Source: Begonia masoniana
Taxonomy: Eukaryota > Streptophyta > Magnoliopsida > Cucurbitales > Begoniaceae
Length of the DNA: 64,000 bases
Direction: 5' to 3'
Assembly (NCBI GenBank): GCA_022432975.1
Contig: CM039514.1
Location: 13,190,810 to 13,254,809 of the forward strand
Part shown: positions 37,945-49,805 of the stretch, one piece after another
Layout of the letters: each line of letters starts with the position of its first letter
Position numbering within the stretch: position 1 is the first letter of the stretch
The notes under the pieces: generated by a model
Told to the model about the DNA's origin: nothing
Databases searched by the model: none
The model's input: only the letters and a program-made list of their open reading frames with translations
Translations under genes and position numbers: made by a program

Positions 37945-39043
37945 TATATGGTGGATAATGAGGGCAAGAAAGATAAAAGAAAAATAAGAAAAAGAGATGA
38001 AGAGAGGGTGTGTGAATGATGAAGATATGCAAGATGAAAATGAAGAGAAAAATGCAATAAAATAAATGTAGAGTGTGTGAGTTTGATGGCTGAAAATTAA
38101 AGGGTGATGTGTGTGAAAATGTGATGGCAAGAAAGTAAAGGAAATACCCTTGGCGGACTCGTAGAGCGATCTTACGGTTTAAGCTCTCGAGTGAACGATT
38201 TTTCCGTAGGAAAAACGACCACCGTAGGCCGGGATTTTGTCCTCAACTCCAACTCCCAATGGAGAAGGTGAGGGAATGAGTAAGAATTAACTTAGCAACC
38301 CAAGCTAAGTTAATAATGGAGGGCTACTCCACTTGGTTCAAAGAACCAAGGAAAACACCAAAGGAAACACCTTGGATATTAGGGAAATAGTAGTGTATTG
38401 ATTTAGGCAAAAGTTGTAAAACATTCACTAATGCCATGCTATTATAGAGATCCTAGGGTGGATTAGGGTTTCCATAAGGATGAATGAATGGTGGCCCTTG
38501 GATGAAAAATGATGAATGACCAAGATCAAGGCAAACGAGCACACATCCTAGGGAGGAGATGAATGCCATGCCTAAATGAATCAATGGAGGGAATCTTGCC
38601 ACATCATCAATCCATGTTGCCACTAACTCTTGTACCTGCAAAATCATACCTTTAAATGTGGACTCTTCTTTGGGCCGTGGCTTCCTTTAGACTTGATCTT
38701 GTGAAGACCTTTTTTCTTTGAATAATTTGTTGAATTTCTTCAACCCATAATCCACCAACATACACCTAACCCTAACCACACAATCTAATGCATGATGCAA
38801 TTATATAATTCATACAATAAAGGCGAATGTATGCCAAATAAGTTCAAAAAAAAAAAAATTACAAAGATAGGGGCCCGGGAAGACAAATTCCCATCGGGCT
38901 AGTTGGTGACTTCCTCCAAGTGCTCCATATGCATTCCTTCCAAGAATTATACCTACAAGAGAAAAACACGTAATAAGTAGAGAGAAGATATAAAATTTGG
39001 GACTTTGCCAATTTTCCTTTTGAATGTAACCCGAGGCATGTCA

Positions 39044-40076
39044 CATTGTGTGTTAGGTGCATTCGTTATTCCATACTTACTAAGCATTAGGCTTACTTTT
39101 TGTGTTCTATGGTATGGGTGACGATCTTTATTCAGGTGAGCTCGATGAGGGAGCCCAGGATTAGGCAGCAGTCAATGATGCATGGAGTATGCCGGTGGGG
39201 GCACTTGTCGGGGCGTATTGGCCATGATCTTCCAGGAAATGTGTGGGGAGTTCGGTATTTTGTATTGTGTATAGTTTTCTAACTATTTTGGTATGGTTGT
39301 GGGTAGTGGTCGTTTTGTTGGCTTGTTTATATGTAAATTATAGTGGTTTAAAACTATTTGATTTCAGGTTTTGGTTTATAAAATTTCAGTCGTTAAGCTG
39401 TTCGTTTTATTTTTTTAATAGCCAACAACGTCAGGGTTATTTGCTTCTCATTTTTATTTACATTTTTAGATCGGTTTTTTGTGATTTTTACGTGTCAATG
39501 AGTCGGGGATGTCGGGAATGTTGGGGTAAACTTTTTAGTTGATTTGGAAATATTTGATTTGAAGTAAAATGAGATAAAGTGGAAGAGGTGCGCTGGTGGT
39601 CGATGCTGGCGCGCTGGGCTGAGGGATTGTGCTGCAGGGGTAGACCAGAACCAGTCAAGGGGTCGACACCTCAGGCAAGGTGTCGACCACTTTCCTTCAT
39701 TAAGGTAACCAGAGGCAATTAAGGTGTCGACTCTTTTTGCAGGGGTCGACCAGTGTCAGACAAGGTGTCGACCCCTGATGCAAGGTGTCGACCGATCTTA
39801 GTACAAACTAAAACCAGAACCTTTTTGGGGTCGACCACTACTTGAGGTGTCGACGGAAACCTGATTTTATTGTTTCGACGCTTATTTCAAACCAGTTTCA
39901 ACCCTATAGTTTCCGATACTTTTGTACGTATTTTATAAATGTCTTTCTACGTATTTTTAGGGTTCAACAAACCAGAAAACCGAGTCAAAATTTTATCGAA
40001 AATGATTTTAAACGTCGTTTTAAATGGGAGATTGGTTAGCAAAGTAGCGCACAGAGCCGGGGTGGGGGGCGTTACA
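39044..40076 (+). repeat. Y, second copy (right part of LTR)
   Basis: Nearly identical to 16979-18013, including the GTCGAC cluster at about 39662-39855. Confidence 0.8.
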
Positions 40077-41477
40077 TGTTGAATCGTTGAAAATAGATAA
40101 GAATATAGAAAGTTACGACCGTTTGAAATTTAGCATAGAAATAAGGAGAAATCTGAGATTTTTGAATGAAAACTTGGTTGAATTCGATAGTTGATTGTTT
40201 TAGGCTAGTTGAATTGAGCATGAGTTATGTTTTGACTATCTATTTGTTCGTACCAACGTAATGTGAATAATGGTTTGAATGCGCATAATATAGGTTCATG
40301 AAATGCTAAGCAAAACATTCAAGGTTTGCAAACTCCACGGACCTCAGGTAAGTTCGTATGCATGAGTTGGCCCTTAAGGCCTACATCACAGAGGTACTAG
40401 GATTTTATGTTTTCAAGGTTCATTGTCGGGTAGATAGGTCATAGCACATGTTTTAGGTTAAGAATGTTTGTTTATGTTATCGTCTTGATGAACTGTCTAT
40501 TTATGCCTCGAGGATCTGTCTATTGTTTACGTTATGTTTTATGCACAATGTATGTTCATGCATCACGTTTTCAAGGAAATCATGCAAAACATTTTATACA
40601 CATGTTTTTAAGTAAGAAAGATAAAAATGTAAATGTAAAGTACGTTTAAGTGTAGGACGGGGGCTGACATATGTTCTTGTCCTTCTCTGGTACTAATGTA
40701 AAATCGTCATTGCCGCGAACAATATGTTTTTTTTATCCCTCCCTGGGACAAAGTAAAACCACTAACTCATGTCATGTATGTATGTTCGCCTGTTCCCCTA
40801 TAAGCCCCACTTATACCACATGTTCACTTCAACGTAAATGTAAAGTATGTTAATATTTTTGAGATGTTCATGCATAGCACGTGCATCTTTTGCATTTATA
40901 TAATCTTACTATGCTTTAGGCTCATTAGTTAAACTATATGATGTAGGTACGAATCGTATGGATGAGGACTCAGAGCCTTAGGCCGATGTGTAGGTGCGGT
41001 TGGCTGGACGAGCTTGCGGGATTGGTTACTTCAATCAGACAAATTTTGACCCGTTGGTGACATCTAGAGGTTCATGTTACGATTGTATAATCTTTTTGGA
41101 TTTACGTGATGTAAAGGCTTGCGTAGATGTTTTTTTTTGAACTTTTGTCTAGATAGTCGATTTTTGGAAAAACATACTGGAACTATTTTGAGATTTTAGG
41201 TTATGCATGGACATGTTCGATTTTTAGAGTCATCAATACAGTTTGTTTTCGTGAAGTCCGCTACGTTTTCAAACACGTTTTTAAGTTACATTTTGGAGTC
41301 ATTTTTTTGGTATTTTACGTTTGGAGAGGTTGGGAAGGGTTTTAGGTAAGTTTAGAAGGGATTGTAAGGGTAATAATTGAAATATATATATATATATATT
41401 TATTTAAGGGGATGAATCGCCCCACAGAGCGTGGGTGATGTAACACCCCACAGGGGGCATTGTGTCGGGCGATGAAC
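40077..41477 (+). repeat. U, second copy (LTR fragment)
   Basis: Nearly identical to 18014-19417; differences are mainly one-base indels and the length of the TA microsatellite. Confidence 0.7.
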
Positions 41478-41650
41478 TGTAACACCCGGCATTTTCGGCC
41501 ATGTAATAATCTGTTGGATTATTGTATGGATTTAATTTGCCATTATTACAATAACTATTTTATTGTAAACTTTGGAGCATTTAATGGGGAGAGAACCGAA
41601 CTAAAGGCTAATTAAACTAAACATTTAGTTTAAAATGCATGGAAGGGTAA

Positions 41651-42499
41651 ATTGGAGAGAAATTAAGGTTGGTGGGAGATAGCCAATGGTTGAGTGATAT
41701 CTGGCGACTTGATGAAGAAGCTAAGTTCTTCCTCCTACGTGAAACCCTCACTTCTCATCTGTTTCTTCCCACTGCTCTTTGTTCTCTCTTCCTGGCGATT
41801 TTGACAAAGCACCAACACTTTGTTTCCTCGTTTTCTTCTGTTTCCTTCAACCAAGGTCCGAGCGTTCCAGAGACATTCGAGCATTCCACATTGCAGCAAA
41901 CAGGTAAGTTCATAACCGTAGGTTGGCCCTTAAGGCCCTACATCACGGAGGTACTAGGTTTCCTATTCTGTCGGGTTGTTTCGGGTAGAAAGGTTATAGT
42001 CTATGTTCTGAAATGTCTGGCTTCGATTTACTTTCTGTTGTCTTATCTTTGCTGTCTGCCTATTTAAGTTCAAGCACCGTTCATGCATACACGTTTTCTC
42101 TGAAAGACATGCAAATGTTTTCTGTACACTGTTTGAAACTAAACAAGATAAAATCCGACTGAAATGTACCAGGTTAAGTGCGAGACGGGGACTGGCCCCA
42201 GAACTGTTTACTGTTTACCGTTTACTGTACTGTATCCCTGAATGTGCCTGATAGTGCACCCTCCCCCTCCCCCACTGTTTGCCAGTTCCCCTATAAGCTC
42301 CACTTAATTCTACTGCCACTGTAACTTAATGCTCTGTACTGTCACCGTATTTCTGAAAAAAAACTGCATGCATAGCATTTTGCATCACAGCATTCTTATT
42401 ATGTCCTTACTGAGTTTTAGACTCATAGGTGAACTCTCTGATGTAGGTACTGAACCTGAAACCGAGGACTCTGTTCCTCAAAATGACGATCTGATGTAA
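41651..42499 (+). other. Candidate spliced LTR ORF in Z (two exons)
   Basis: Exon 1 is open from 41651 to 41903 (84 codons plus one base) with no stop and no ATG; it has a hydrophobic stretch (SHLFLPTALCSLFLAILTK) and ends PSVPETFEHSTLQQT. In the other families the matching last part is a separate exon. The donor is CAG|GTAAGT at 41901. The intron 41904-42446 starts with CCTACATCACGG nearby and ends TGATGTAG. Exon 3 reads GTEPETEDSVPQNDDLM and stops at 42497-42499. The first copy (19591-20441) has two one-base differences that break it. Confidence 0.45.
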
Positions 42500-43284
42500 C
42501 TGGTGGATCAAGCTCACAGGGTGGTTGCTACAGTTAGACAAAATTCTGCTCTGAGGTTCAAGTCTTTAAAAATATAGTTTATATTGTAAAGTTTTTATGA
42601 AATTCGGGTCCTTGTGTCAAAAGCCCTGTAGAAAACTTCTGTTTTGGGAGTTTCTGTAAATATATGTTAAGTTTTGTACTGTCTGTAACGACCCGAGGAG
42701 GATCGTCACGTGTCATGACTTTCCTTTAAACTTATCCGTACTTTTATACCTCTGTAATCGTAGTATACTTTTTTTTTTCTCAGACTTATATCATATCTCA
42801 TCTTAACTTAAATTCGCTGAATAACCGCGTTTAGCTTTCACTCCTGCCGATCGCTAAACGACAAACATCTAGTTGTTCTACCGGTCAGCACGTGCATCTC
42901 ACATGATTCATTAAACATCTATCGGCAGGCACACATATTTGCATCTGCCGACAGTCACGTGCAACTCGTGTGACCAATTAAAACACCGTTCAATTATACA
43001 ACGGAAGCCACCTACATCTGCCGATGAGAGAACAATAGACGATGCTCTCATCTGCCGATGGCAAATACTCTATATCTGCCAATGACGTGGCATCACATCT
43101 TCCGGTAACTTAACTCACTACTCATACCGATCGCCAGATAACAGACATTGTCGTCATCTGCCGATGGCTTAAGACAACTACATCTTCCGACAGATTAACT
43201 CACCATCTGCCGATGATACGTCCCATGTCTGCCGATGAGAGAACCATAAGCGAGGCTCTCATCTGCCGATGGCAAATACCCCTT

Positions 43285-43510
43285 ATCTGCCGGTGACGTC
43301 AGCCGGAAGACAAATACTCTTCCTCTTCCGATGACGTTCTCCGGAAGTCAAACTTACCCGACTCCCATCACAACTCTCCTGCCGATGACGTCAGCCGGAA
43401 GACAAATACTTTTCCTCTTCCGATGACGTCCTCCGGAAGTCAAACTTACCCGACTCCCATCACAACCCTCCTGCCGATGACGTCAGCCGGAAGACAAATA
43501 CTTTTCCTCC
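43285..43510. repeat. Tandem blocks of about 108 bp with TGACGTCA
   Basis: Two and a half copies of a unit holding TGCCGATGACGTCAGCCGGA and CTTCCGATGACGTCCTCCGG. TGACGTCA is the palindromic core bound by plant bZIP factors, so this may be an enhancer of the LTR (inference). Identical blocks occur at 50408-50632. Confidence 0.85.
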
Positions 43511-43862
43511 ATCATCCCTCGGCATCAGACATCCCCCCTTTTTTTTTTAGACTTCTATCTTGATAAATGTAAACCTCATAACTTAAATCTTAATGGCCAA
43601 AACTCATCAGAATAAATCATGAACTCATTCAAACTCACACAGCGGAAGACTTAATTAAAATAGTTCATTTGATAACTATAGCTATATCTTCGGACTCTGA
43701 AATTAAGACAGGCAGTTTCTAAAATCCCAAATTGTTAAATAATCCGAACCTACTTGACTTGGCTTCTTAACAACTTCATTAAAACTTATACGAGCTTTAA
43801 CCAGAATTCCCCATTCGCCATCCAGCCACAGATTTCACACTGATCACCTCCAGCAACCTAGC

Positions 43863-45019
43863 TTAGACATTTTCATCAACTTTGAATTCCTCACCTGATA
43901 TTTCTTCACCTACATCATAAGGTGTAACTGTAAGCCTAAGGCTTAGTAAGGAATGCAAACTATTATGAGTTCATGAATGCATAACTTGGAGAAAAACATG
44001 CTCATAAGTCTTTTCTTTTCATGTACTTATCTTAATCATCATTCATAATCGTATCTCGTATTCATTGTTCATAATCATCATTCGTAGACATGCTCATATT
44101 CATCATTCCTTTCATCATTCATATTCTTCATTACATTATGTGGTTTAAGGGAGGATTTGTGCCGGTAAAGGGGGTTCGACAGTGAGTTTGATCATGGTCC
44201 CTACTGCGGGTCGTATTCATATGTCCTACTGCGGACTGTGACATACGCCGAACCACCCCCAACCCTCACTTAACCACGTTGCATAAGTTTTATCTTCTTA
44301 CCTTATTCATGAGAAAACATATTTCAAAACATTTTCATATGCTTGAGAAGTAAAACATGATGCATAACATAATGCACTTAATCATCGAACTAAGACAGGG
44401 GAGTACATGAGAATAACAGAACCATATCCATCGACATTTCATCAAACATATAGCAGACAATGTTCACTAAATCTAACTTAATCCTTTGATGTAGGGCCCT
44501 ATTGGCCGGAAACTTAATACATTCACTTACCTGGATCCTTAGCAACTTGAATCACTTTCTCTTCAACTTCCTCACCTAAACATTCCACATTACAGTAGTT
44601 AAAATAAAGTCCTAAAAGTTCTAATCGAAATTCATCCTAGAATCTAACAGCTAAGGTTCTCTGTGCAGTCTGAAATCCAAAACCGAAACAGCTAGATATA
44701 GCTATCGATTAAACGGGGTCGGTTATATAAAAGGTCCAGAATCGATTTAAAGGTGGCATTACCAAATGAAGATAAAGAACGATAACCAACTGACTCAGCC
44801 ATTGAAGAGCCCGAAAGTACAAGTTCAACTGAAAACAGAGTTCTAAATGACTACCCGGCATCTACATTGTCAAAATCTTACCTAGAATGCGGGTTATCGG
44901 AGTGGAGGCTGAAAAACCAGTTGCTGGGGAGGAAAAAGGCTCCAGAGAAGAAGGGAGTCGCCGAGAGGAAATGTCGGCTGCAGTGAGGTTTAAATGAGAT
45001 TTAAGGTTTCCATTTTCTA
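43863..45019 (-). other. Candidate spliced LTR microORF in A3
   Basis: Exon 1 is open for 46 codons from just below a TATAAATAG box to 44882, without ATG but with a CTG, ending ASTPITRIL. Exon 2 (44575-44531, 45 nt) reads EEVEEKVIQVAKDP. Exon 3 (43909-43863) reads GEEISGEEFKVDENV, then TAA. Both introns would be phase 1 with a GGT codon at the joins. The 5' LTR (50984-52141) has the same arrangement. No RNA evidence is available here. Confidence 0.5.
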
Positions 45020-45185
45020 TTTATACCTAATCCTTCAATCTTTATTACAAAATTGCCACTCAACCTAGTTTTACTCAACTTGTAATGAATTTGCCTCAAC
45101 GTTAAATTTAATCATAAAGGTTAAATAAGGGTAACAATGAGAATGGTCAGAAAAATTCACCTGGCCGAAATGTCGGGTGTTACAT

Positions 45186-45202
45186 CCACCCCTCCTTAAA
45201 CA
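45186..45202 (-). other. Polypurine tract of A3
   Basis: The minus strand reads TTTAAGGAGGGGTGGA directly before the 3' LTR. Confidence 0.8.
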
Positions 45203-45225
45203 AAATTTTCGTCCTCGAAAATTGG

Positions 45226-47253
45226 TCAAGCAAAGAGTTTTGGATACTTGTCCAACATATCCTGCTGTAGTTCCCATGTAGCTTCTTCAATACCATGATT
45301 CTTCCACAAGACCTTAACCAACAAGATTTCCTTATTCCTTAGAGTCTTCACTGCAGAATCCAAAATTTGTACTGGTTTCTCTTCATACACCAAATTAGGT
45401 TCAATTTCGATTTCTGTTGGTTCAACAACCTGAGTCGGATCACGTATGCATTTCCTTAGCATAGACACATGAAAGACATTGTGAACCTTTTCCAAAGATG
45501 GAGGCAAAAGTAATCTATAGGCTGTGCTACCAATCTTAGCTAAGACAGGGAATGGTCCAATGAACCGTGGGTTAAGCTTTCCCTTCTTACCAAATCTTAA
45601 GACTCCTCTAAATGGTGAAATCTTCAGGAAAACTTCATCGCCAACAGAAAATTCAAGATCTCTTCTTCTTTGGTCCGCATAACTCTTCTGCCGGCTTTGT
45701 GCAGTTAACATCCTTTTCCTAATGACTGTAATCTTGTCTGACATCTGTTGCAAAATCTCTGGGCCCAATAACTTCGCTTCACCAACCTCATCCCAGTACA
45801 AAGGTGACCTACATTTCCTGCCATACAAAGCTTCATAGGGTGCCATACCAATGGTGGACTGGTAACTATTGTTGTAAGAAAACTCAATCAGAGGTAGGTG
45901 TCTACTCCATGTAGTCTGAAAGTCAAGCACACATGCTCTCAACATATCCTCGAGTATCTGAATGGTCCTCTCGGATTGTCCATCTGTCTGCGGGTGAAAA
46001 GCGGTGCTGAAGGATAACTTTGTGCCTAAGGTACCTTGTAAACTTTTCCAGAATCGGGAGGTGAATCTAGGGTCACGATCAGAGACTATGGATACGGGAA
46101 TCCCATGCAATCTGATAATTTCTTGAACGTACAGATTAGCAAGTTGGTCCATCGTGTAGGTTGTCTTTACAGGTAAGAAATGAGCTGACTTTGTCATCCT
46201 ATCAATCACAACCCAAATACTGTCATGTCCTTTAGTTGTTTTAGGTAAGCCTACAACAAAATCCATGGCAATGTTTTCCCACTTCCATTCGGGAATAGGT
46301 AGAGGTTGAAGGGTACCTCCTGGTCGTTGGTGCTCGGCTTTAACTTGCTGGCATACCAAGCATGATTCTACGTACTTGGCGATATCCCTCTTCATATTAG
46401 GCCACCAATAAAGTAACTTCAAGTCTCGATACATCTTGGTGCTACCGGGATGTATAGAAAAGGAAGACGAGTGAGCCTCGGCCAAAATCAACTTACGTAA
46501 TTCTTCATCACAAGGGACATACCATCGATTCCTAAATCTCAGGATTCCATCATTGGAAAGACTAAACTCGGAGGTGGCGTCCTTCAACTTATTCATCATA
46601 CTGTTATTCTCCTCGGAATCCTTCTGTTGTGACTCTTTGATCTTTTCCAAAACCGTTGGTTGAATGGTCAAATCGGTAAGTAAGGCTGACAACCCTGGAA
46701 CTAGTTCCAATTCAAACTTCTGAACTTCAGTCCTCAAGGGTGCAGACAAAACTGACACTGCGGGTTGCATTGTTTTTGACATTCTGCTCAAAGCATCGGC
46801 TACAGCATTAGCCTTACCCGGGTGGTACTTGATTTCAAAGTCATAGTCCTTAACAAATTCTAACCAACGTCTTTGTCTCATGTTTAATTCCTTTTGGGTG
46901 AAAAGATACTTTAAACTCTTGTGGTCAGAAAACACATCGCACTGCTGTCCATACAAATAGTGCCTCCAAATTTTTAAAGCAAAAACAACTGCAGCTAGCT
47001 CTAAATCATGAGTGGGGTAATTCTGTTCATAACCTTTTAGCTGCCTAGAGGCATACGCCACAACTTTACCTTCTTGCATCAAAACACATCCCAAACCAAT
47101 CTTGGATGCGTCACAATAAACACTAAATTTTCCTTCTTCAGTTGGGAGAGTTAATAGCGGGGCTGTCGTTAACTTCTGTTTCAATGATTGGAAGCTATCT
47201 TCACAAGCTTCGGTCCAAAAGTACTTGAGGTCCTTCTTGGTTAAATTGGTCAA
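45226..47253 (-). CDS. pol: A3 pol, second part: RT end, RNase H, integrase, chromodomain-like tail
   Basis: The frame continues the upstream reverse transcriptase; its first codon (TTG at 47253) is not a real start but the resumption after a one-base loss near 47258. RNase [16 protein letters not shown] and [11 protein letters not shown]. Integrase: zinc-binding [11 protein letters not shown]...CLVC (about 46475-46350); catalytic Asp in MDFVVGLP and [10 protein letters not shown], and Glu in [22 protein letters not shown] motif; then a chromodomain-like end ([15 protein letters not shown]). All three catalytic residues of integrase are present. It makes and inserts the DNA copy; the tail is thought to guide insertion into heterochromatin in this clade. 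Confidence 0.93.
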   Translation of the reverse strand: MTNLTKKDLKYFWTEACEDSFQSLKQKLTTAPLLTLPTEEGKFSVYCDASKIGLGCVLMQEGKVVAYASRQLKGYEQNYPTHDLELAAVVFALKIWRHYLYGQQCDVFSDHKSLKYLFTQKELNMRQRRWLEFVKDYDFEIKYHPGKANAVADALSRMSKTMQPAVSVLSAPLRTEVQKFELELVPGLSALLTDLTIQPTVLEKIKESQQKDSEENNSMMNKLKDATSEFSLSNDGILRFRNRWYVPCDEELRKLILAEAHSSSFSIHPGSTKMYRDLKLLYWWPNMKRDIAKYVESCLVCQQVKAEHQRPGGTLQPLPIPEWKWENIAMDFVVGLPKTTKGHDSIWVVIDRMTKSAHFLPVKTTYTMDQLANLYVQEIIRLHGIPVSIVSDRDPRFTSRFWKSLQGTLGTKLSFSTAFHPQTDGQSERTIQILEDMLRACVLDFQTTWSRHLPLIEFSYNNSYQSTIGMAPYEALYGRKCRSPLYWDEVGEAKLLGPEILQQMSDKITVIRKRMLTAQSRQKSYADQRRRDLEFSVGDEVFLKISPFRGVLRFGKKGKLNPRFIGPFPVLAKIGSTAYRLLLPPSLEKVHNVFHVSMLRKCIRDPTQVVEPTEIEIEPNLVYEEKPVQILDSAVKTLRNKEILLVKVLWKNHGIEEATWELQQDMLDKYPKLFA

Positions 47254-48473
47254 AGGTTAGCTATCATAGAGAATCCTTTAATGAACTTTCTATAGTAGCC
47301 AGCCAGACCAAGGAAACTTCGAACTTCACTGACATTCTTTGGCTGTGGCCAATCCTTAACGGCCTGAACCTTAGTTGGATCTACTGATATGCCCTCAGCA
47401 GAAATGACATGACCTAAAAAGTTGACCTTATCCAGCCAAAATTCACATTTGGACAATTTGGCATAAAGCTGCTGCTGTTTTAAGGTTGATAATACTATTC
47501 TCAAATGTTCTGCATGGTCGGTTTCAGTCTGTGAGTATATTAAAATGTCATCTATAAACACAATTACAAACTTATCCAGGTACTCACGAAACACTCGGTT
47601 CATCAAGTCCATGAAAGCTGCAGGCGCGTTAGTCAGTCCAAATGACATTACAAGAAATTCATAGTGTCCGTAGCGGGTTCTGAAGGCTGTCTTTGGTATA
47701 TCTCCTTCCTTAACTTTCAGTTGGTAATAACCCGAACGTAAGTCAATCTTTGAGAATACCTTAGCTCCTTGTAGTTGGTCAAACAGGTCATCTATCCGGG
47801 GTAAAGGATATTTATTCTTGACTGTCAACTTATTCAGTTCTCTGTAGTCTATACACATTCTAAGAGAACCATCTTTCTTTTTAACGAAAAGGACAGGTGC
47901 ACCCCAGGGAGAACTACTAGAACGTATAAATCCCTTGTCAACTAATTCCTGTAGTTGGACCTTTAATTCTTTCAACTCAACAGGTGCCATTCGATAAGGG
48001 TTCTTAGACACAGGTAATGCCTCGGGGTATGTATCAATCACAAATTCTATCTCTCTATCGGGTGGTAGTCCCGGTAAGTCGTCCAAGAATGCTTCAGGAA
48101 ACTCTTGTACGGTAGGAATACCTTGTAATTCCACTTTATTCTTCACTCGGACATCCATTATGTTGGCTAGATAACTCAAGCAACCATTCTTCAGTAACCG
48201 TTGAGTCGCTAGTGAGGATATGATTGGTATCTTACTCATCTTTGGAATAGCTTGGAAGGTATACCGATCTCCATTTGGGGGTCGGAAATCAACTAGGCCA
48301 GACCTACAACTAATCGTGGCATAATGCCTAAATAACCAATCCATTCCTAAAATAATCTCATATCCTTTCATGTCAATCATAATCAGTTCTACATATAGCT
48401 CCTTATCTCCTAAGGACAAAACATCACCCTTCAACATTTGCTCAGAATGTAAAGACTTCCCTGATGGTAACAT
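47250..48473 (-). CDS. pol: A3 pol, first part: protease end and reverse transcriptase
   Basis: Contains [12 protein letters not shown] (protease end), the spacer [15 protein letters not shown], and reverse transcriptase with [37 protein letters not shown] and [12 protein letters not shown], with the catalytic Asp pair present. It ends near 47250 by a one-base loss in a C run. The ATG at 48473 is internal; the true frame comes from gag-protease across a one-base shift near 48475-48490. If those two shifts are sequencing errors, gag-pol is one continuous frame of about 1460 codons. Confidence 0.93.
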   Translation of the reverse strand: MLPSGKSLHSEQMLKGDVLSLGDKELYVELIMIDMKGYEIILGMDWLFRHYATISCRSGLVDFRPPNGDRYTFQAIPKMSKIPIISSLATQRLLKNGCLSYLANIMDVRVKNKVELQGIPTVQEFPEAFLDDLPGLPPDREIEFVIDTYPEALPVSKNPYRMAPVELKELKVQLQELVDKGFIRSSSSPWGAPVLFVKKKDGSLRMCIDYRELNKLTVKNKYPLPRIDDLFDQLQGAKVFSKIDLRSGYYQLKVKEGDIPKTAFRTRYGHYEFLVMSFGLTNAPAAFMDLMNRVFREYLDKFVIVFIDDILIYSQTETDHAEHLRIVLSTLKQQQLYAKLSKCEFWLDKVNFLGHVISAEGISVDPTKVQAVKDWPQPKNVSEVRSFLGLAGYYRKFIKGFSMIANL

Positions 48474-49645
48474 AACTCTATACGGTTATCAACTGGCGAA
48501 AGTTCTAACTTATGTTTACACACAAACAGGGTTGCTATGAATGAGTGTGTGGCTCCCGTATCAATAAGTGTATAAGCAGAAAAACCACAAACCATAATGG
48601 TACCTGATATGACCGTGTGTGGTTCAACATCTTCATCCTCCATCATAGCATAGACTCTTGGTGCAACTCTAATTCGATTCGGGTCTGATGGCATCGGGTA
48701 GTCTCTGGCTATGTGTCCAACCTTATCGCATCTATAGCAACGGCCAGAGTGCAGCTTGCACTCCCCATGGTGATTCTTCTGACAGTTGGAACATAGGGGA
48801 GCCGAAGGTCGCTTTCCTCTTCCTTGGTCATCACTTGGATTGAAGGATCTCTTAACACCTTGCTGTTGTTGTTGCTGGTTTCTGTTCTGCTGGGGTTGCC
48901 ATCCCTTGTTCTGCCGTGGTGGTGGTTGAGTCTCCTTAGTGAACTTCCTTGGCTGTTCACGCTGTGCATAAGCTGTCATCTCAGCCTCCTCCAATTCCAG
49001 GGCCTTAGCCGTCACTTCGCCATAAGGTATATTGTGTATCCCAGAAGTCTTTACCTTCACATACAAACTCGGCTTCAGTCCTTGAACAAATTGGTAAATC
49101 TTGTCTTCATCATTCTCAACCAGTCGGGGAGCAAACCGTGACAAAGCATCGAATTTGCATATATAATCCGTCACGGAGCCAGTTTGCCGCAGGTTCATGA
49201 ATTCTTTCTTCTTGCTGGCCTGAACGGTCCTATTGAAGTACTTGTCAAAGAAGGCAGTCTTAAACATATCCCAAGTCATAGTCTCTGCATTAACAATGCT
49301 CTGAAGAGAATCCCACCAATGCCTTGCATTCAGCTCCAAATGATAGACAGCATAGGTGACTCTATCTCCTTCATCAACTTTCGCATACTTAAACATGTCC
49401 TCTACTTTTCGGATCCATTCCTCAGCATAAATGGGGTCAGAAACTTGGCCATTGAATGTCGGGGGTCTGAGCCTGTGGAAGCGCTCACCCCCATGATCAT
49501 GAGTTACATTAGAGCTGGAGTTCCCAAGCTCTTCTCTAGTAATCACTAGTTGCTCTATTTGTCGTGATTGGCGATTAACTAATTCTATTAGCTGAGCAAC
49601 GGTGGTACTATCCACGTTGTCTTCCCTCTGTTGACCTCTTACCAT
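48431..49645 (-). CDS. gag: A3 gag and start of protease
   Basis: Start chosen at the ATG at 49645 ([10 protein letters not shown]), just after a predicted leader intron. Retrotrans_gag core: [15 protein letters not shown], then [15 protein letters not shown] and [14 protein letters not shown] Gln/Arg-rich stretch follows, then a zinc knuckle [14 protein letters not shown] in which the last Cys is Tyr (TGC to TAC type change). The protease active site [10 protein letters not shown] lies near 48560. The frame is lost after RIE near 48480. Gag packages the RNA; the lost zinc ligand could weaken RNA binding. Confidence 0.93.
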   Translation of the reverse strand: MVRGQQREDNVDSTTVAQLIELVNRQSRQIEQLVITREELGNSSSNVTHDHGGERFHRLRPPTFNGQVSDPIYAEEWIRKVEDMFKYAKVDEGDRVTYAVYHLELNARHWWDSLQSIVNAETMTWDMFKTAFFDKYFNRTVQASKKKEFMNLRQTGSVTDYICKFDALSRFAPRLVENDEDKIYQFVQGLKPSLYVKVKTSGIHNIPYGEVTAKALELEEAEMTAYAQREQPRKFTKETQPPPRQNKGWQPQQNRNQQQQQQGVKRSFNPSDDQGRGKRPSAPLCSNCQKNHHGECKLHSGRCYRCDKVGHIARDYPMPSDPNRIRVAPRVYAMMEDEDVEPHTVISGTIMVCGFSAYTLIDTGATHSFIATLFVCKHKLELSPVDNRIELCYHQGSLYILSKC

Positions 49646-49655
49646 CTTGAGATTC

Positions 49656-49715
49656 CTAAGCAATAATAGAAACACATCTTAACATAATGACATCACTAGA
49701 ATCGTAAACACTTAC
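49656..49715 (-). other. Predicted 60-nt leader intron of A3
   Basis: ACT|GTAAGT (donor at 49715) and TGCTTAG|G (acceptor at 49656), between primer site and gag ATG, as in A1 and V. Confidence 0.5.
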
Positions 49716-49789
49716 AGTTGTTGGAGAGTACTCAGGTGGCAATCTGTGCTGGAAGGCAGTCTACAGAACCGATTTTAGAACCTGGTTTA

Positions 49790-49801
49790 GCTCTGATACC
49801 A
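49790..49801 (-). other. Primer binding site of A3
   Basis: TGGTATCAGAGC on the minus strand, an exact match to the usual initiator tRNA-Met primer site, four bases from the LTR at 49806. Confidence 0.9.
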
Positions 49802-49805
49802 TAAT

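Larger units (their letters stand above)
24073..39043 (-). mobile_element. X, second copy, noisy on its left and split by A2
   Basis: 3' LTR part 24073-25087; interior 25088-28673 with the gag-like remains at about 25320-27210; 5' LTR 28674-28836 and 37950-39043. Left of 28837 it is in the low-quality block; right of 37949 it is nearly identical to the first copy. Confidence 0.8.
42684..45185 (-). repeat. A3 3' LTR
   Basis: TGTAACGACCCGAGGAGG to CGGGTGTTACA. On the minus strand: TATAAATAG at about 45025, donor-like CTAG|GTAAGA (44881), exon-2-like block 44575-44531, donor CAG|GTAAGT (44533-44525), branch-like CTTAC (44 kb side, A at 43931), acceptor TAG ending 43910. The downstream part (42840-43520) is full of CTGCCGATG motifs and TGACGTCA repeats. 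Confidence 0.95.

Noticed and set aside
48824..49549. Plus-strand frames opposite A3 gag
   Set aside because: They are antisense shadows of the gag frame, with no motif or start context.
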